Shown here: piece after piece, positions 1 through 6,403 of the stretch
How the letters are laid out: each line of letters opens with the position of its first letter
Position numbering within the stretch: the stretch's first letter is position 1
NCBI GenBank assembly: GCA_030620115.1
Contig: JAUXFG010000191.1
Coordinates: forward strand, 1-6,601
Direction of reading: 5' to 3'
Source: Candidatus Fermentibacterota bacterium
Lineage (GTDB): Bacteria > JAFGKV01
DNA length: 6,601 nt
Made by a program: the position numbers and the translations under genes
Notes under the pieces: model-generated
The model's database searches: none
The model's input: the letters and a program-made list of their open reading frames with translations, nothing else
What the model was told of the DNA's origin: nothing

Positions 1-146
1 GCTCCCTCAGAATGACACGCAGTGCCATATACTTCTGCACACCACCACTCTCATTCTGAGCGACTGCAAAGAGCGAAGAATCTCTATCCCTACAATGGAG
101 TTCCCCTTCCCTTGATCTGCCATCTTCCTCCTCAGATTACAGATTG
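1..146. repeat. Intergenic repeat debris with an inverted repeat pair
   Basis: No gene is supported here. CTCAGAATGA at 6-15 is the exact reverse complement of TCATTCTGAG at 51-60, a 10-bp inverted repeat with a 35-nt interval. The right arm continues through CGACTGCAAAGAGCGAAGAATCTC (51-84). This resembles the dispersed CATTCTGAGCG...GCGAAGAATCTC element that recurs in many bacterial genomes (family resemblance from general knowledge, not searched). The left arm is cut by the window edge. From about 85 onward the sequence is pyrimidine-rich, with no start codon and ribosome-binding site that would suggest a protein. Confidence 0.6.
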
Positions 147-160
147 TCAGATTCCAGATT
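133..160. repeat. CAGATT short tandem repeat, four copies
   Basis: CAGATT occurs at 133-138, 140-145, 148-153 and 155-160, at intervals of 7, 8 and 7 nt. The stop codon of the minus-strand DUF362 gene (TGA, 149-147) lies inside this array, so the present end of that protein is set by simple-sequence DNA. Comparable AGATT-rich tracts are common as degenerate intergenic repeats. Confidence 0.65.
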
Positions 161-1439
161 CCTCCCTCGTTCTGTCATCTGAACGCTGCACGCTCTCTTC
201 TTCCCTCCCCCATTCCCCCATCCACCCCCCCCCTCCGTGTACCCTCACGAACTCCTTGTAGAAATCAAAAATATGCGGTGCGTCGCCAGGCACTAGATGC
301 AGTTCATGCTCTGGCCGGATCCGCTGTTGTATGCCAACTGCCGCATCTCCCATGAGCCATACTTCCTTGGTGCCGATGCGCGGTAGTTGCCCAGGAAGGA
401 AGCCGCCGACCAGAACCGTGACAGGATTCATATCATCGAGCCGCCCCTCGAGGCTGAGTCTGTCCAATGCATGTCGAAGCGCGGAGAGAACGCCGAGATC
501 CGCCCCCCCCTCCACCACTTCCACGGTCTTATACACTGCCACGCTGGAAAGAAGGGCACGACGAAACGGGTGCATGACGTGCTCCATCGAGTCGCCCAAG
601 AGCTTTATGTGCGCCAAGGACAGCGGCCCGAGACCACGAGCATGGGCTTCCCGCAGATGCGTGAGTTGATGTGGATCGAATCCCATGATCATGGCGCTTA
701 CGGCATCCACTGCCACCGGATTCACCCCTCCCACGAGTACGTTCATATCCCGGATCACGTCACCATAGAGAGGGGCCTGCCCTTCAAGGGCCCAGATGCC
801 ATCCACCACGGTGAGATCCGGAATCCTGGCACAAAGGATGTCCACCAACTTGCACTCGATATCCCCGCGATGAAAACAAAGGCGAGAATCATCTCCCACG
901 AGACCATGGAGGTTCTTGATGCCCAGGGAAACACCGGTCAACATGTGCGTCTTCATCTTGGGAACATTGATAAAGAAATCCACGTCTGCCAGTGCTGCGG
1001 GCAACGCAACTTCAGGGAGCAATCTGTTCCGCCGTACTTTGACAGTGAAACGATCGGGTGTATCGAAGGGTACCAATGTCCCTCCCCACCGGGCAAGAAG
1101 GCCCGACTGGCCCCAATCCTGGTAAGCCTGCGTCGACGTAAGCCCCCATCCAGGATCATCGCCCACGCAGACGCTCTTGGCGCCTTGGTCGCGCAGCAGT
1201 CCACAAAGGGCCGCCACGACCCGCGGGTCAGTGGTGACGGCAGGGCCGTATGACAGGCCGGGACGTACCAGGTTCGGTTTCACGAGAACCTTCGATCCTT
1301 TGGCCGGGAGAAGAGCGCCCCCAAGGGAGTCGAACATCCCCGCAAGGACCGACGCGAGCTCACGTACCGACGTATCGGAGAACGCAATAGGGGATTCTTG
1401 GATCGTCTGTTTGGCGATAAAAACCGTGGCGTCTTTCAT
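147..1439 (-). CDS. DUF362 domain-containing protein
   Basis: A 430-residue protein that I assign to the DUF362 family (PF04015), whose biochemical role is not well defined. Family-type motifs are in order: VLVKPNLV (51-58), VTTDPRVV (68-75), NVPKMKTH (158-165), GIKNLHGLVGD (173-183), VVDGI (211-215) and NPVAVDAVSAMIMGFDP (240-256). A C-terminal part (about 300-398) holds a GD-A and VPGDAPH pattern. In many relatives the matching region carries Cys residues, and these are absent here. No 4Fe-4S ferredoxin motif, signal peptide or membrane helix is seen, so it is probably cytoplasmic. The ATG at 1439 suits the family N-terminus, but no good Shine-Dalgarno precedes it. Residues 401-430 (HGGGGWMGEWG...) are low complexity and come from repeat DNA. 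A run of nine G (233-225) there and another of eight (510-503) inside the gene are prone to slippage. It diverges from fbp with no evident functional tie. Confidence 0.88.
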   Translation of the reverse strand: MKDATVFIAKQTIQESPIAFSDTSVRELASVLAGMFDSLGGALLPAKGSKVLVKPNLVRPGLSYGPAVTTDPRVVAALCGLLRDQGAKSVCVGDDPGWGLTSTQAYQDWGQSGLLARWGGTLVPFDTPDRFTVKVRRNRLLPEVALPAALADVDFFINVPKMKTHMLTGVSLGIKNLHGLVGDDSRLCFHRGDIECKLVDILCARIPDLTVVDGIWALEGQAPLYGDVIRDMNVLVGGVNPVAVDAVSAMIMGFDPHQLTHLREAHARGLGPLSLAHIKLLGDSMEHVMHPFRRALLSSVAVYKTVEVVEGGADLGVLSALRHALDRLSLEGRLDDMNPVTVLVGGFLPGQLPRIGTKEVWLMGDAAVGIQQRIRPEHELHLVPGDAPHIFDFYKEFVRVHGGGGWMGEWGREEESVQRSDDRTREESGI

Positions 1440-1445
1440 GGGTCA

Positions 1446-1474
1446 AGAATACCCTATTCCCAAGCTCGATGCAA
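1446..1474 (-). promoter_or_regulatory. Possible leaderless promoter of the DUF362 gene
   Basis: On the minus strand, TTGCAT (1474-1469) is followed by exactly 17 nt and then TATTCT (1451-1446). The ATG lies 6 nt beyond the -10 candidate, so a normal transcription start would fall at or beside the A of the start codon. That fits the missing Shine-Dalgarno. Both hexamers match the sigma-70 consensus only partly (3/6 and 4/6), so this is a tentative inference. Confidence 0.27.
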
Positions 1475-1550
1475 CAGTCCAGGGTAAGGAAACCGGGTTC
1501 CACGCTTGCTCCCTCTCAGGGGGATCTCTAACTTGACCCGGATTCCCGAG

Positions 1551-1557
1551 AAAGGAG
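1551..1557 (+). promoter_or_regulatory. Shine-Dalgarno of fbp
   Basis: AAAGGAG lies 6 nt before the ATG at 1564, a near-ideal spacing that fixes the fbp start. The rest of the 124-bp divergent region has only weak promoter candidates on the plus strand: TTGCTC at 1506-1511 and TAACTT at 1529-1534, separated by 17 nt. Confidence 0.85.
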
Positions 1558-1563
1558 AATGCC

Positions 1564-2574
1564 ATGGTCGACACGCAGATTGTTTCACTGGATCGTTTCA
1601 TCATCGAACAGGAGCGTCTCTATCCAGAAGCAACGGGGCGTTTCTCGAACATCATGTATGACATTGCCCTCGCCGCAAAAATAGTGCAGCGAGAGGTGGG
1701 ACGGGCTGGGATTGCTGAGATCCTCGGACGCGCCGGTAGGACGAATATCCAGGGTGAAGATGTCACCAAACTCGATGTCTTCGCGAATAATGCATTCATT
1801 CATGCAATTGAGCATGCCGGCAATATCTGCATCATGGCCAGCGAGGAAAACGAGGATTGTATTGAGATTCCCGAGGAGTACCCGGTGGGGAACTATGCGC
1901 TCCTGATGGATCCACTCGACGGCTCTTCCAATATCGATGCCAATGTCTCAATTGGGACCATCTTCTCCATACACAAGAAGATCAGCGCCGGCGAGAGAGG
2001 AGCCATAGAAGACTGCCTCCAGCCGGGCAACCGGCAGGTCGCTGCTGGCTACATCATCTATGGATCAAGCACCATGTTGGTGTATACCACCGGATCGGGT
2101 GTTCATGGTTTCACCCTCGATCCTTCCATTGGAGAGTTCATCCTCAGCCACGCGAACATCAGAATACCGGAGCGCGCAAAAGTGCTCAGCATGAACGAAT
2201 CCAACTACCCGAAGTGGCCCAAAGATGTCAGATCCTACGCGGATTCGCTTCGGAAACGATCATACACAAGCCGGTACATCGGATCGCTTGTTGCGGACTT
2301 CCATAGGAATTTATTGTACGGCGGTCTATTCATGTATCCACCGGACTCGCGGAAGCCCGAAGGAAAGCTCCGGTTGCTGTATGAGGCGGCGCCCCTCGCA
2401 TTTGTAGTCGAACAGGCAGGCGGATACGCCACCAATGGACATATATCGATTCTCGATATCGAACCCACGGAGCTCCATCAACGGGTACCTTTGTACATCG
2501 GTAGTCCGTTCGAGACCAGGGAAGCAGAGGCCTGGATTAGCGGGAGGAAACAGCCCAGCACAAGCGCTGAGTAA
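1564..2574 (+). CDS. fbp: Class I fructose-1,6-bisphosphatase
   Basis: Hydrolyses fructose 1,6-bisphosphate to fructose 6-phosphate and phosphate, the committed gluconeogenic step, in the cytoplasm with divalent metals. At 336 residues it has the usual class I length. Visible motifs are SEE (93-95; metal ligands E94 and E95), DPLDGSSNID (116-125; D116 and D119), and MNESN (210-214). The substrate-binding segment SRYIGSLVADFHR (236-248) carries R237 and Y238. The family signature GKLRLLYEAAPLA (267-279) carries K268 and catalytic E274. Compared with mammalian FBPase from memory, the AMP-site T24, G25 and Y111 are kept, while the usual Lys and Arg appear to be N110 and K138, so AMP control may be altered. 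The start is set by AAAGGAG. No same-strand neighbour lies close, so it is likely transcribed alone. It diverges from the DUF362 gene and converges on the lipoprotein gene. Confidence 0.97.
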   Translation: MVDTQIVSLDRFIIEQERLYPEATGRFSNIMYDIALAAKIVQREVGRAGIAEILGRAGRTNIQGEDVTKLDVFANNAFIHAIEHAGNICIMASEENEDCIEIPEEYPVGNYALLMDPLDGSSNIDANVSIGTIFSIHKKISAGERGAIEDCLQPGNRQVAAGYIIYGSSTMLVYTTGSGVHGFTLDPSIGEFILSHANIRIPERAKVLSMNESNYPKWPKDVRSYADSLRKRSYTSRYIGSLVADFHRNLLYGGLFMYPPDSRKPEGKLRLLYEAAPLAFVVEQAGGYATNGHISILDIEPTELHQRVPLYIGSPFETREAEAWISGRKQPSTSAE

Positions 2575-2837
2575 GAGGTGAGCTGGTGAGCTGATAAGCC
2601 ATTGAGCTGGTGGAAATTCCGGGATAGTGGAGCCACCCGCCGGTCCTTCGACTACGCTCAGGACAAACAGGACAGGCCGTCGGAAACGTTCAACATCGAA
2701 CATTCAACATCCAACGTCGAACCATGGGAACAAAGAAGGTCAACCAGCTTCAGATTTCTTTCACTTCGGCGTTGGAGTTTGATGTTGAATGTTTGTCTCT
2801 CTTGGGACGCCTCTCGACACTGCATGAAGATTCGTGC
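2575..2837. repeat. Convergent intergenic region built from several repeat families
   Basis: No gene is supported in this gap between two stop codons. TGAGCTG occurs three times at 2579-2610. An element at 2644-2674 (TCCTTCGACTACGCTCAGG then ACAAACAGGACA) is, in reverse complement, CCTGAGC...CGAAGG, the same family as the insert in the right-end repeats. An inverted pair follows: AACATTCAACATC (2699-2711) matches GATGTTGAATGTT (2781-2793) exactly, and the similarity extends imperfectly for about 24 bp. Short open frames across this block are repeat translations. I see no classical GC-hairpin plus T-run terminator. The long inverted pair might serve as one, but this is speculative. Confidence 0.7.
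2699..2793. repeat. Inverted repeat AACATTCAACATC / GATGTTGAATGTT
   Basis: A perfect 13-bp inverted repeat has outer ends at 2699 and 2793 and a 69-nt interval. It extends imperfectly inward through CCAACGTCGAAC on the left and GTTGGAGTTT on the right. The left arm is preceded by a further partial copy (TTCAACATCGAA, 2689-2700). Units of this type (TTCAACATCGAACATTCAACATCC) are familiar as dispersed repeats in uncultivated bacterial genomes, judged from recall only. Confidence 0.7.
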
Positions 2838-5621
2838 CTAATCCTCTTGGGGACAGACGAACACTCGGTCGAAACGGATTATCCCTTCACCCTTGGCAAC
2901 CAATCCCACCGCTGCCACAGGCAGCACATTCTGGGGACTCTCCACTTCGATATCGCGATGACCGTTGAGTTCGACCACAAGCTGAGATTCTTCGAAGATG
3001 AATGAGATGGAATTCCATGCCTCAGGGAAGAACAGCTGTGCCTCTTGGAGATCACCAGCCTCAAACCACTGACTCGTCGAGCGCTCGCGGGCAACAAGGA
3101 AAACATACCCTTGATTATCCACCGCCGCCCCGATCCTATCGCACTCTCGTCCTTCCATGGATATGAGGAAACCAGGCCGCAGCCGGAGACCTATGCCGCC
3201 GATCCTGTCGGCAAATGCATCGCCCGGCGCGGGAAGAAGGAGATCAGTCTGAATGAGGAGAGCGGTTGAAGTGCCGAGAGTATGTTCTGACCATGCGATC
3301 ACACCGGGAAGGATCTGGCCCACGACGTATCTTTCATCGAGAACGCCCCATGTTCCCTGACCCGGCTCCGGAATCCACCCCTCGGCGGTTCCTGCATTGA
3401 AGTCCTCATAGTACACAGGATCATCACACCCAATGATGCCAACATCCATGGAGATGGGAATGCTTTGAGTGCCGCCATTCGATTGGATCACGAGATCGCC
3501 TGCAGAGGGACCTGGCGGCAACCCAGTACGGTCGACTCCGACAGTGACAATAGTCTGTGACCCTTCAGGGAGCAGTCCACCTTGCGGGAAGTAGATACAC
3601 CACTCTGGTGCTGATTCCATATGCCAGCCTAGATTGCCGGTCCCGCTATTCGCCACAGTGAAAGACGTCGTGTCTTTATCCGCAGGAATGGTAAGTTGGC
3701 GAGGATCGAGAAAAATCACCGGAAGCCCCGGGACGTGCACAGAAACAGGAAGGATCGCGGAATTGTCTTCACCTCTGAACTCCACGGATGTATGAGTGAC
3801 GCCGGAGGGGATGCGCATCATATCCGCCGTCACTTCGATGTCTTCACCTTCATTGGGGCCCAATTCCCCTGCACCGGGAGATACCTCCAGCCATAGAGGC
3901 TCCCATATCGCAACCCACGCCACCGATGCGCCCCCCGCATTACACAATCGACACGAACCGGAAAAATCGCCGGGACCCAGCACCAGTGAATCCTCATCCA
4001 GTACGACGACACCAGGCCCCTGAATCGTAGTCACCACCGAAATCGAGTAGGAATCGAGACCTATGGTCAGATCCAGCTCGCCTGGATGATCGCCGGCGGA
4101 CAGCCCTGAAGTGTCGGCTTCAACAGTGACGATTTTGATGCCGCTCTCGGGCACCCTTCCCGATGTCGGATTCACCGTGAGCCAATCTCCCTGGACAACA
4201 GCGATTGACCATTCCAGGTCTCCACACCCCACATTCGTAAGCATCAGCGGATTCCGGTAGGCCGGAGCGGTCAGGAACAGCGAATCCGGAGGGGCGTTTC
4301 CCAGCTCGGGAGCCACCACCATGTCCACGTCGAGCCTAATCTCATAGCCCTGGATGACAAAGAGCACTTCACCTTCGGTCACGCCTGGGGGCAAGCCGGA
4401 TCGAGAGACAATCGTCAGCGTCACTGGAACAGGGGAACGACCGAGGACACCGCTGGAAGGATCCAGTGTGAGCCACTCCTCATCCCACAGAGCATTCCAA
4501 TCCAATGGCTGTGCGAGAAGATTCTGGAGACTCACTTCCTGCGTGCTTATCGAGCATGGAAACGAGACTGACGTGGAGTCTACGGTGAATACCGCGTCCG
4601 CCGTTCTGAGACTCCACACATCGGAGGCGGATTCATCATCGCCATCGTCCGCAACAACCTTCCAGTAGTGACGCCGACCTGCAAGGAGGGGGTCAACCTG
4701 GAGCGAATCGGCTGTCAGATCCATGGCAATGGCGGGGATTTCGGCCTGGAGCACGTCAAGGCTGTCTTCACCTAACCACACGTGATAGAACAGCGAATCC
4801 CCATCATCATCACTCGATGCCTGCCAGCAAAGAACCGGAATAAGGGAATAGAGAAGTTGATCATTCGACGGATACTCCAGGCTGGGAGCTGTCGGCGCCC
4901 TATTGAGTACCAAGAGGCTTGCTTCGGCCTCCCCGGTTGTTCCCTCTTCGTTCTTCACCTGTACCGCAACAGTCAACGACCCCTTCGTTTCCGGAAGGAA
5001 GGTATCCGTCGGTTCTGATCCCCATGAACGAAGCTCGACTCCCTCCAGCAAAAAACGGTACTCCAGATCCGAATCCGGCAAGTAAAAATCCGTGGCCCCA
5101 GAGGCATCGGCCACTACCGCCTCACCAAGGTATGTGGACTCAGGCCTCACTTCCAGTACCACTATGATCTCACTCTGCTGACGGAACATCTCAAGCGTGG
5201 CCTCGGTGGTCTTGCCTGCTTCGATGAGCACGGTGTCGCTCCCCGCGTACAGATCAACCCGCGGTGAGATGCTCCATGCACACGCCTCAACAACTCGATT
5301 TTCACCTGCTGGGATGTGCTCGATTCTTCCTGAAACGGCCCCGTTCTCCACGACAAACACCTGATACATGGGGTCCATCCCGGCTCCGCTGATATCGATG
5401 GAGAGGGAATCTACCTCCAGCTTCTCGGGGCTCATCACGGAGGGAAAACTATCCCGCGGACTTTGGACAAATGAAAAAGAGAGCTCCAGTGAACCAGATT
5501 GAGGCCCCACCGCCTCCTCCCCACACGAGGCGAGTAAAAGCATCAGCATTATCGCCAATGCAAGAAAACGAATCATCATGAGAGCCCCCAAGCCTTCCTG
5601 AGGTTTGTCGCGTTTCATCAT
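2838..5621 (-). CDS. Large lipoprotein with PKD-like, FN3-like, four BACON/Ig-like repeats and a concanavalin-like C-terminus
   Basis: A 927-residue envelope protein of unknown specific role, possibly carbohydrate or surface binding. Residues 15-32 form a hydrophobic signal ending in the lipobox LASC, with lipidated C33. Residues 42-147 are an unassigned beta-rich segment. Residues 152-240 look PKD-like (DASGATD...LEYRF). Residues 241-341 look FN3-like (ending YWKVVADDGDDE...VWSLRT). Four BACON/Ig-like units fill 344-728, with the landmark W at 383, 480, 577 and 674. Residues 733-925 are LamG/concanavalin-like (YYEDFNAGTAEGW, GTWGV, VVELNG). C732 and C923 flank that domain and could pair. The start at 5621 overlaps the upstream SH3b gene by ATGA and lacks its own Shine-Dalgarno, which suggests translational coupling. 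ATG at 5579 is an alternative start giving a more typical 18-residue signal. No enzyme motif is visible. TAG stop. Confidence 0.88.
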   Translation of the reverse strand: MMKRDKPQEGLGALMMIRFLALAIMLMLLLASCGEEAVGPQSGSLELSFSFVQSPRDSFPSVMSPEKLEVDSLSIDISGAGMDPMYQVFVVENGAVSGRIEHIPAGENRVVEACAWSISPRVDLYAGSDTVLIEAGKTTEATLEMFRQQSEIIVVLEVRPESTYLGEAVVADASGATDFYLPDSDLEYRFLLEGVELRSWGSEPTDTFLPETKGSLTVAVQVKNEEGTTGEAEASLLVLNRAPTAPSLEYPSNDQLLYSLIPVLCWQASSDDDGDSLFYHVWLGEDSLDVLQAEIPAIAMDLTADSLQVDPLLAGRRHYWKVVADDGDDESASDVWSLRTADAVFTVDSTSVSFPCSISTQEVSLQNLLAQPLDWNALWDEEWLTLDPSSGVLGRSPVPVTLTIVSRSGLPPGVTEGEVLFVIQGYEIRLDVDMVVAPELGNAPPDSLFLTAPAYRNPLMLTNVGCGDLEWSIAVVQGDWLTVNPTSGRVPESGIKIVTVEADTSGLSAGDHPGELDLTIGLDSYSISVVTTIQGPGVVVLDEDSLVLGPGDFSGSCRLCNAGGASVAWVAIWEPLWLEVSPGAGELGPNEGEDIEVTADMMRIPSGVTHTSVEFRGEDNSAILPVSVHVPGLPVIFLDPRQLTIPADKDTTSFTVANSGTGNLGWHMESAPEWCIYFPQGGLLPEGSQTIVTVGVDRTGLPPGPSAGDLVIQSNGGTQSIPISMDVGIIGCDDPVYYEDFNAGTAEGWIPEPGQGTWGVLDERYVVGQILPGVIAWSEHTLGTSTALLIQTDLLLPAPGDAFADRIGGIGLRLRPGFLISMEGRECDRIGAAVDNQGYVFLVARERSTSQWFEAGDLQEAQLFFPEAWNSISFIFEESQLVVELNGHRDIEVESPQNVLPVAAVGLVAKGEGIIRFDRVFVCPQED
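5618..5621 (-). other. ATGA stop/start overlap between SH3b and lipoprotein genes
   Basis: The TGA stop of the SH3b gene (5620-5618) shares bases with the ATG of the lipoprotein gene (5621-5619). The bases just upstream (CATTCAGTTCCC) hold no Shine-Dalgarno. Re-initiation by ribosomes finishing the SH3b frame is the likely way the long reading frame is entered, unless the internal ATG at 5579 is used. Confidence 0.7.
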
Positions 5622-6169
5622 GGGAACTGAATGTCAAAGGTGAGGGAGCCGGATTTCTCGTCGGCGCCATTGTCGCCTGACAGCGCCAATAAGGCGACGC
5701 CACCCGCCGCAACTCCGGCTCCAATCCACAGCCACGGAAAACGTCGTTCCTTCTGATCCATGAGTGGTGGCGCCTCCATAGGGATTTCTTGTTCTTCGGC
5801 CATAATCACGGGGAGTGAATCCGCCGGCGAAGGCGAAATCCGCACCGGTTCAGGTGGCGCGGGCTCAGGTTCTGGTTCCACAGGAAGCCGGTCCACCCAT
5901 CTGGCAAATACCCACACCTCTCTCCCCTCTTCGTCACGCACCTTGAGCCACTTGTCTGCTTCATCCAAGATGGTGACCCTATCTCCGCTTTGAAATCTGC
6001 CCACCTTGTCGAATTCCACACCGGGACCAGACCTGGTGTTGACACCATCCCCAGTGATAAGGCCCATTTCCGTCCCGGCACTCGCACGCGGGAGAGGGAG
6101 CATCAACATGAAAAAAGAGAGGAATACGTTCAAAACGCGCACTGCTCGGCGCTTCACCGGCCATCGCAT
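5618..6169 (-). CDS. Exported SH3b-domain protein with C-terminal transmembrane helix
   Basis: A 183-residue protein. Residues 1-31 are a signal peptide: basic MRWPVKRRAVR, then a hydrophobic core, ending ASA before GTE. Residues 36-95 are a bacterial SH3 (SH3b) domain with the typical VNTRSGPG (43-50), W74, and WVFARWV (86-92). These domains commonly bind peptidoglycan or peptides. A Pro/Glu-rich linker (97-136) follows, then a glycine-rich membrane helix WLWIGAGVAAGGVALLAL (146-163) and a short tail ending SGSLTFDIQFP. The expected topology puts SH3b in the periplasm, anchored by the C-terminal helix. It is the first gene of a two-gene unit and overlaps the lipoprotein gene by ATGA. The tail resembles the start of the mature lipoprotein (SGSLELSFSF). 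The start is supported by GGAGGT 8 nt upstream. The partner or pathway is unknown. Confidence 0.9.
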   Translation of the reverse strand: MRWPVKRRAVRVLNVFLSFFMLMLPLPRASAGTEMGLITGDGVNTRSGPGVEFDKVGRFQSGDRVTILDEADKWLKVRDEEGREVWVFARWVDRLPVEPEPEPAPPEPVRISPSPADSLPVIMAEEQEIPMEAPPLMDQKERRFPWLWIGAGVAAGGVALLALSGDNGADEKSGSLTFDIQFP

Positions 6170-6177
6170 GACGTCTT

Positions 6178-6183
6178 ACCTCC
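6178..6183 (-). promoter_or_regulatory. Shine-Dalgarno of the SH3b gene
   Basis: GGAGGT on the minus strand (6183-6178), within ATGGAGGTAAG, lies 8 nt before the ATG at 6169. It is the strongest ribosome-binding site in the window. It probably drives translation of both genes, since the lipoprotein gene has none of its own. Confidence 0.88.
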
Positions 6184-6185
6184 AT

Positions 6186-6403
6186 CTAATACGGTCTGAA
6201 GGCCGTCCCATGATTCACCAATGCCCCGAGCAAGCCCCTCGAAGCCGCCTCTGGCGGACTGGATAAGGCAGTCAAAGAAACACGCCTCTCTCCCATGGCT
6301 CAGAGCATAACCTCCCAAAAGACGGCATATCGCTATCTTACAAGGCACATACCTCGATGCCTGATGTCAAGCACACAGAGCAGTCAGAGAGCAAATCCAC
6401 CGT
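6186..6403. other. Upstream region of the SH3b-lipoprotein unit, no gene seen
   Basis: No coding frame here has family-like content. It should hold the promoter of the minus-strand unit, but no paired -35/-10 is convincing. TTGACA (6369-6364) and TTGACT (6275-6270) occur on the minus strand without a TATAAT-like partner at 16-18 nt. A small perfect hairpin, CCGCC TCT GGCGG, lies at 6245-6257, within the probable 5' leader. Confidence 0.5.

Noticed and set aside
22-261. 79-residue plus-strand frame at the left edge
   Set aside because: It is Ser/Pro/His-rich, encoded by repeat and pyrimidine-rich DNA, and has no ribosome-binding site.
387-1253. 288-residue plus-strand open frame antisense to the DUF362 gene
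   Set aside because: It is rich in His, Arg and Pro with no recognisable domain, has no Shine-Dalgarno, and lies fully inside a gene with clear family motifs on the other strand. It is best explained as an antisense shadow.
2602-3005. Plus-strand frames in and beyond the convergent intergenic region
   Set aside because: They translate repeat DNA (FDYAQDKQDR, FNIEHSTSNVEP) and then run antisense into the lipoprotein gene.
5574-5579. ATGATG as the true lipoprotein start instead of 5621
   Set aside because: It gives a neater signal peptide, but AGGAAGG lies about 13 nt away, which is too far, and the GGGGG run nearer the ATG is only a weak site. The ATGA overlap favours 5621, so it is kept as an alternative only.
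6364-6369. TTGACA on the minus strand as a -35 box for the SH3b unit
   Set aside because: No acceptable -10 hexamer lies 16-18 nt downstream; the nearest candidate, TAAGAT, is about 24 nt away.
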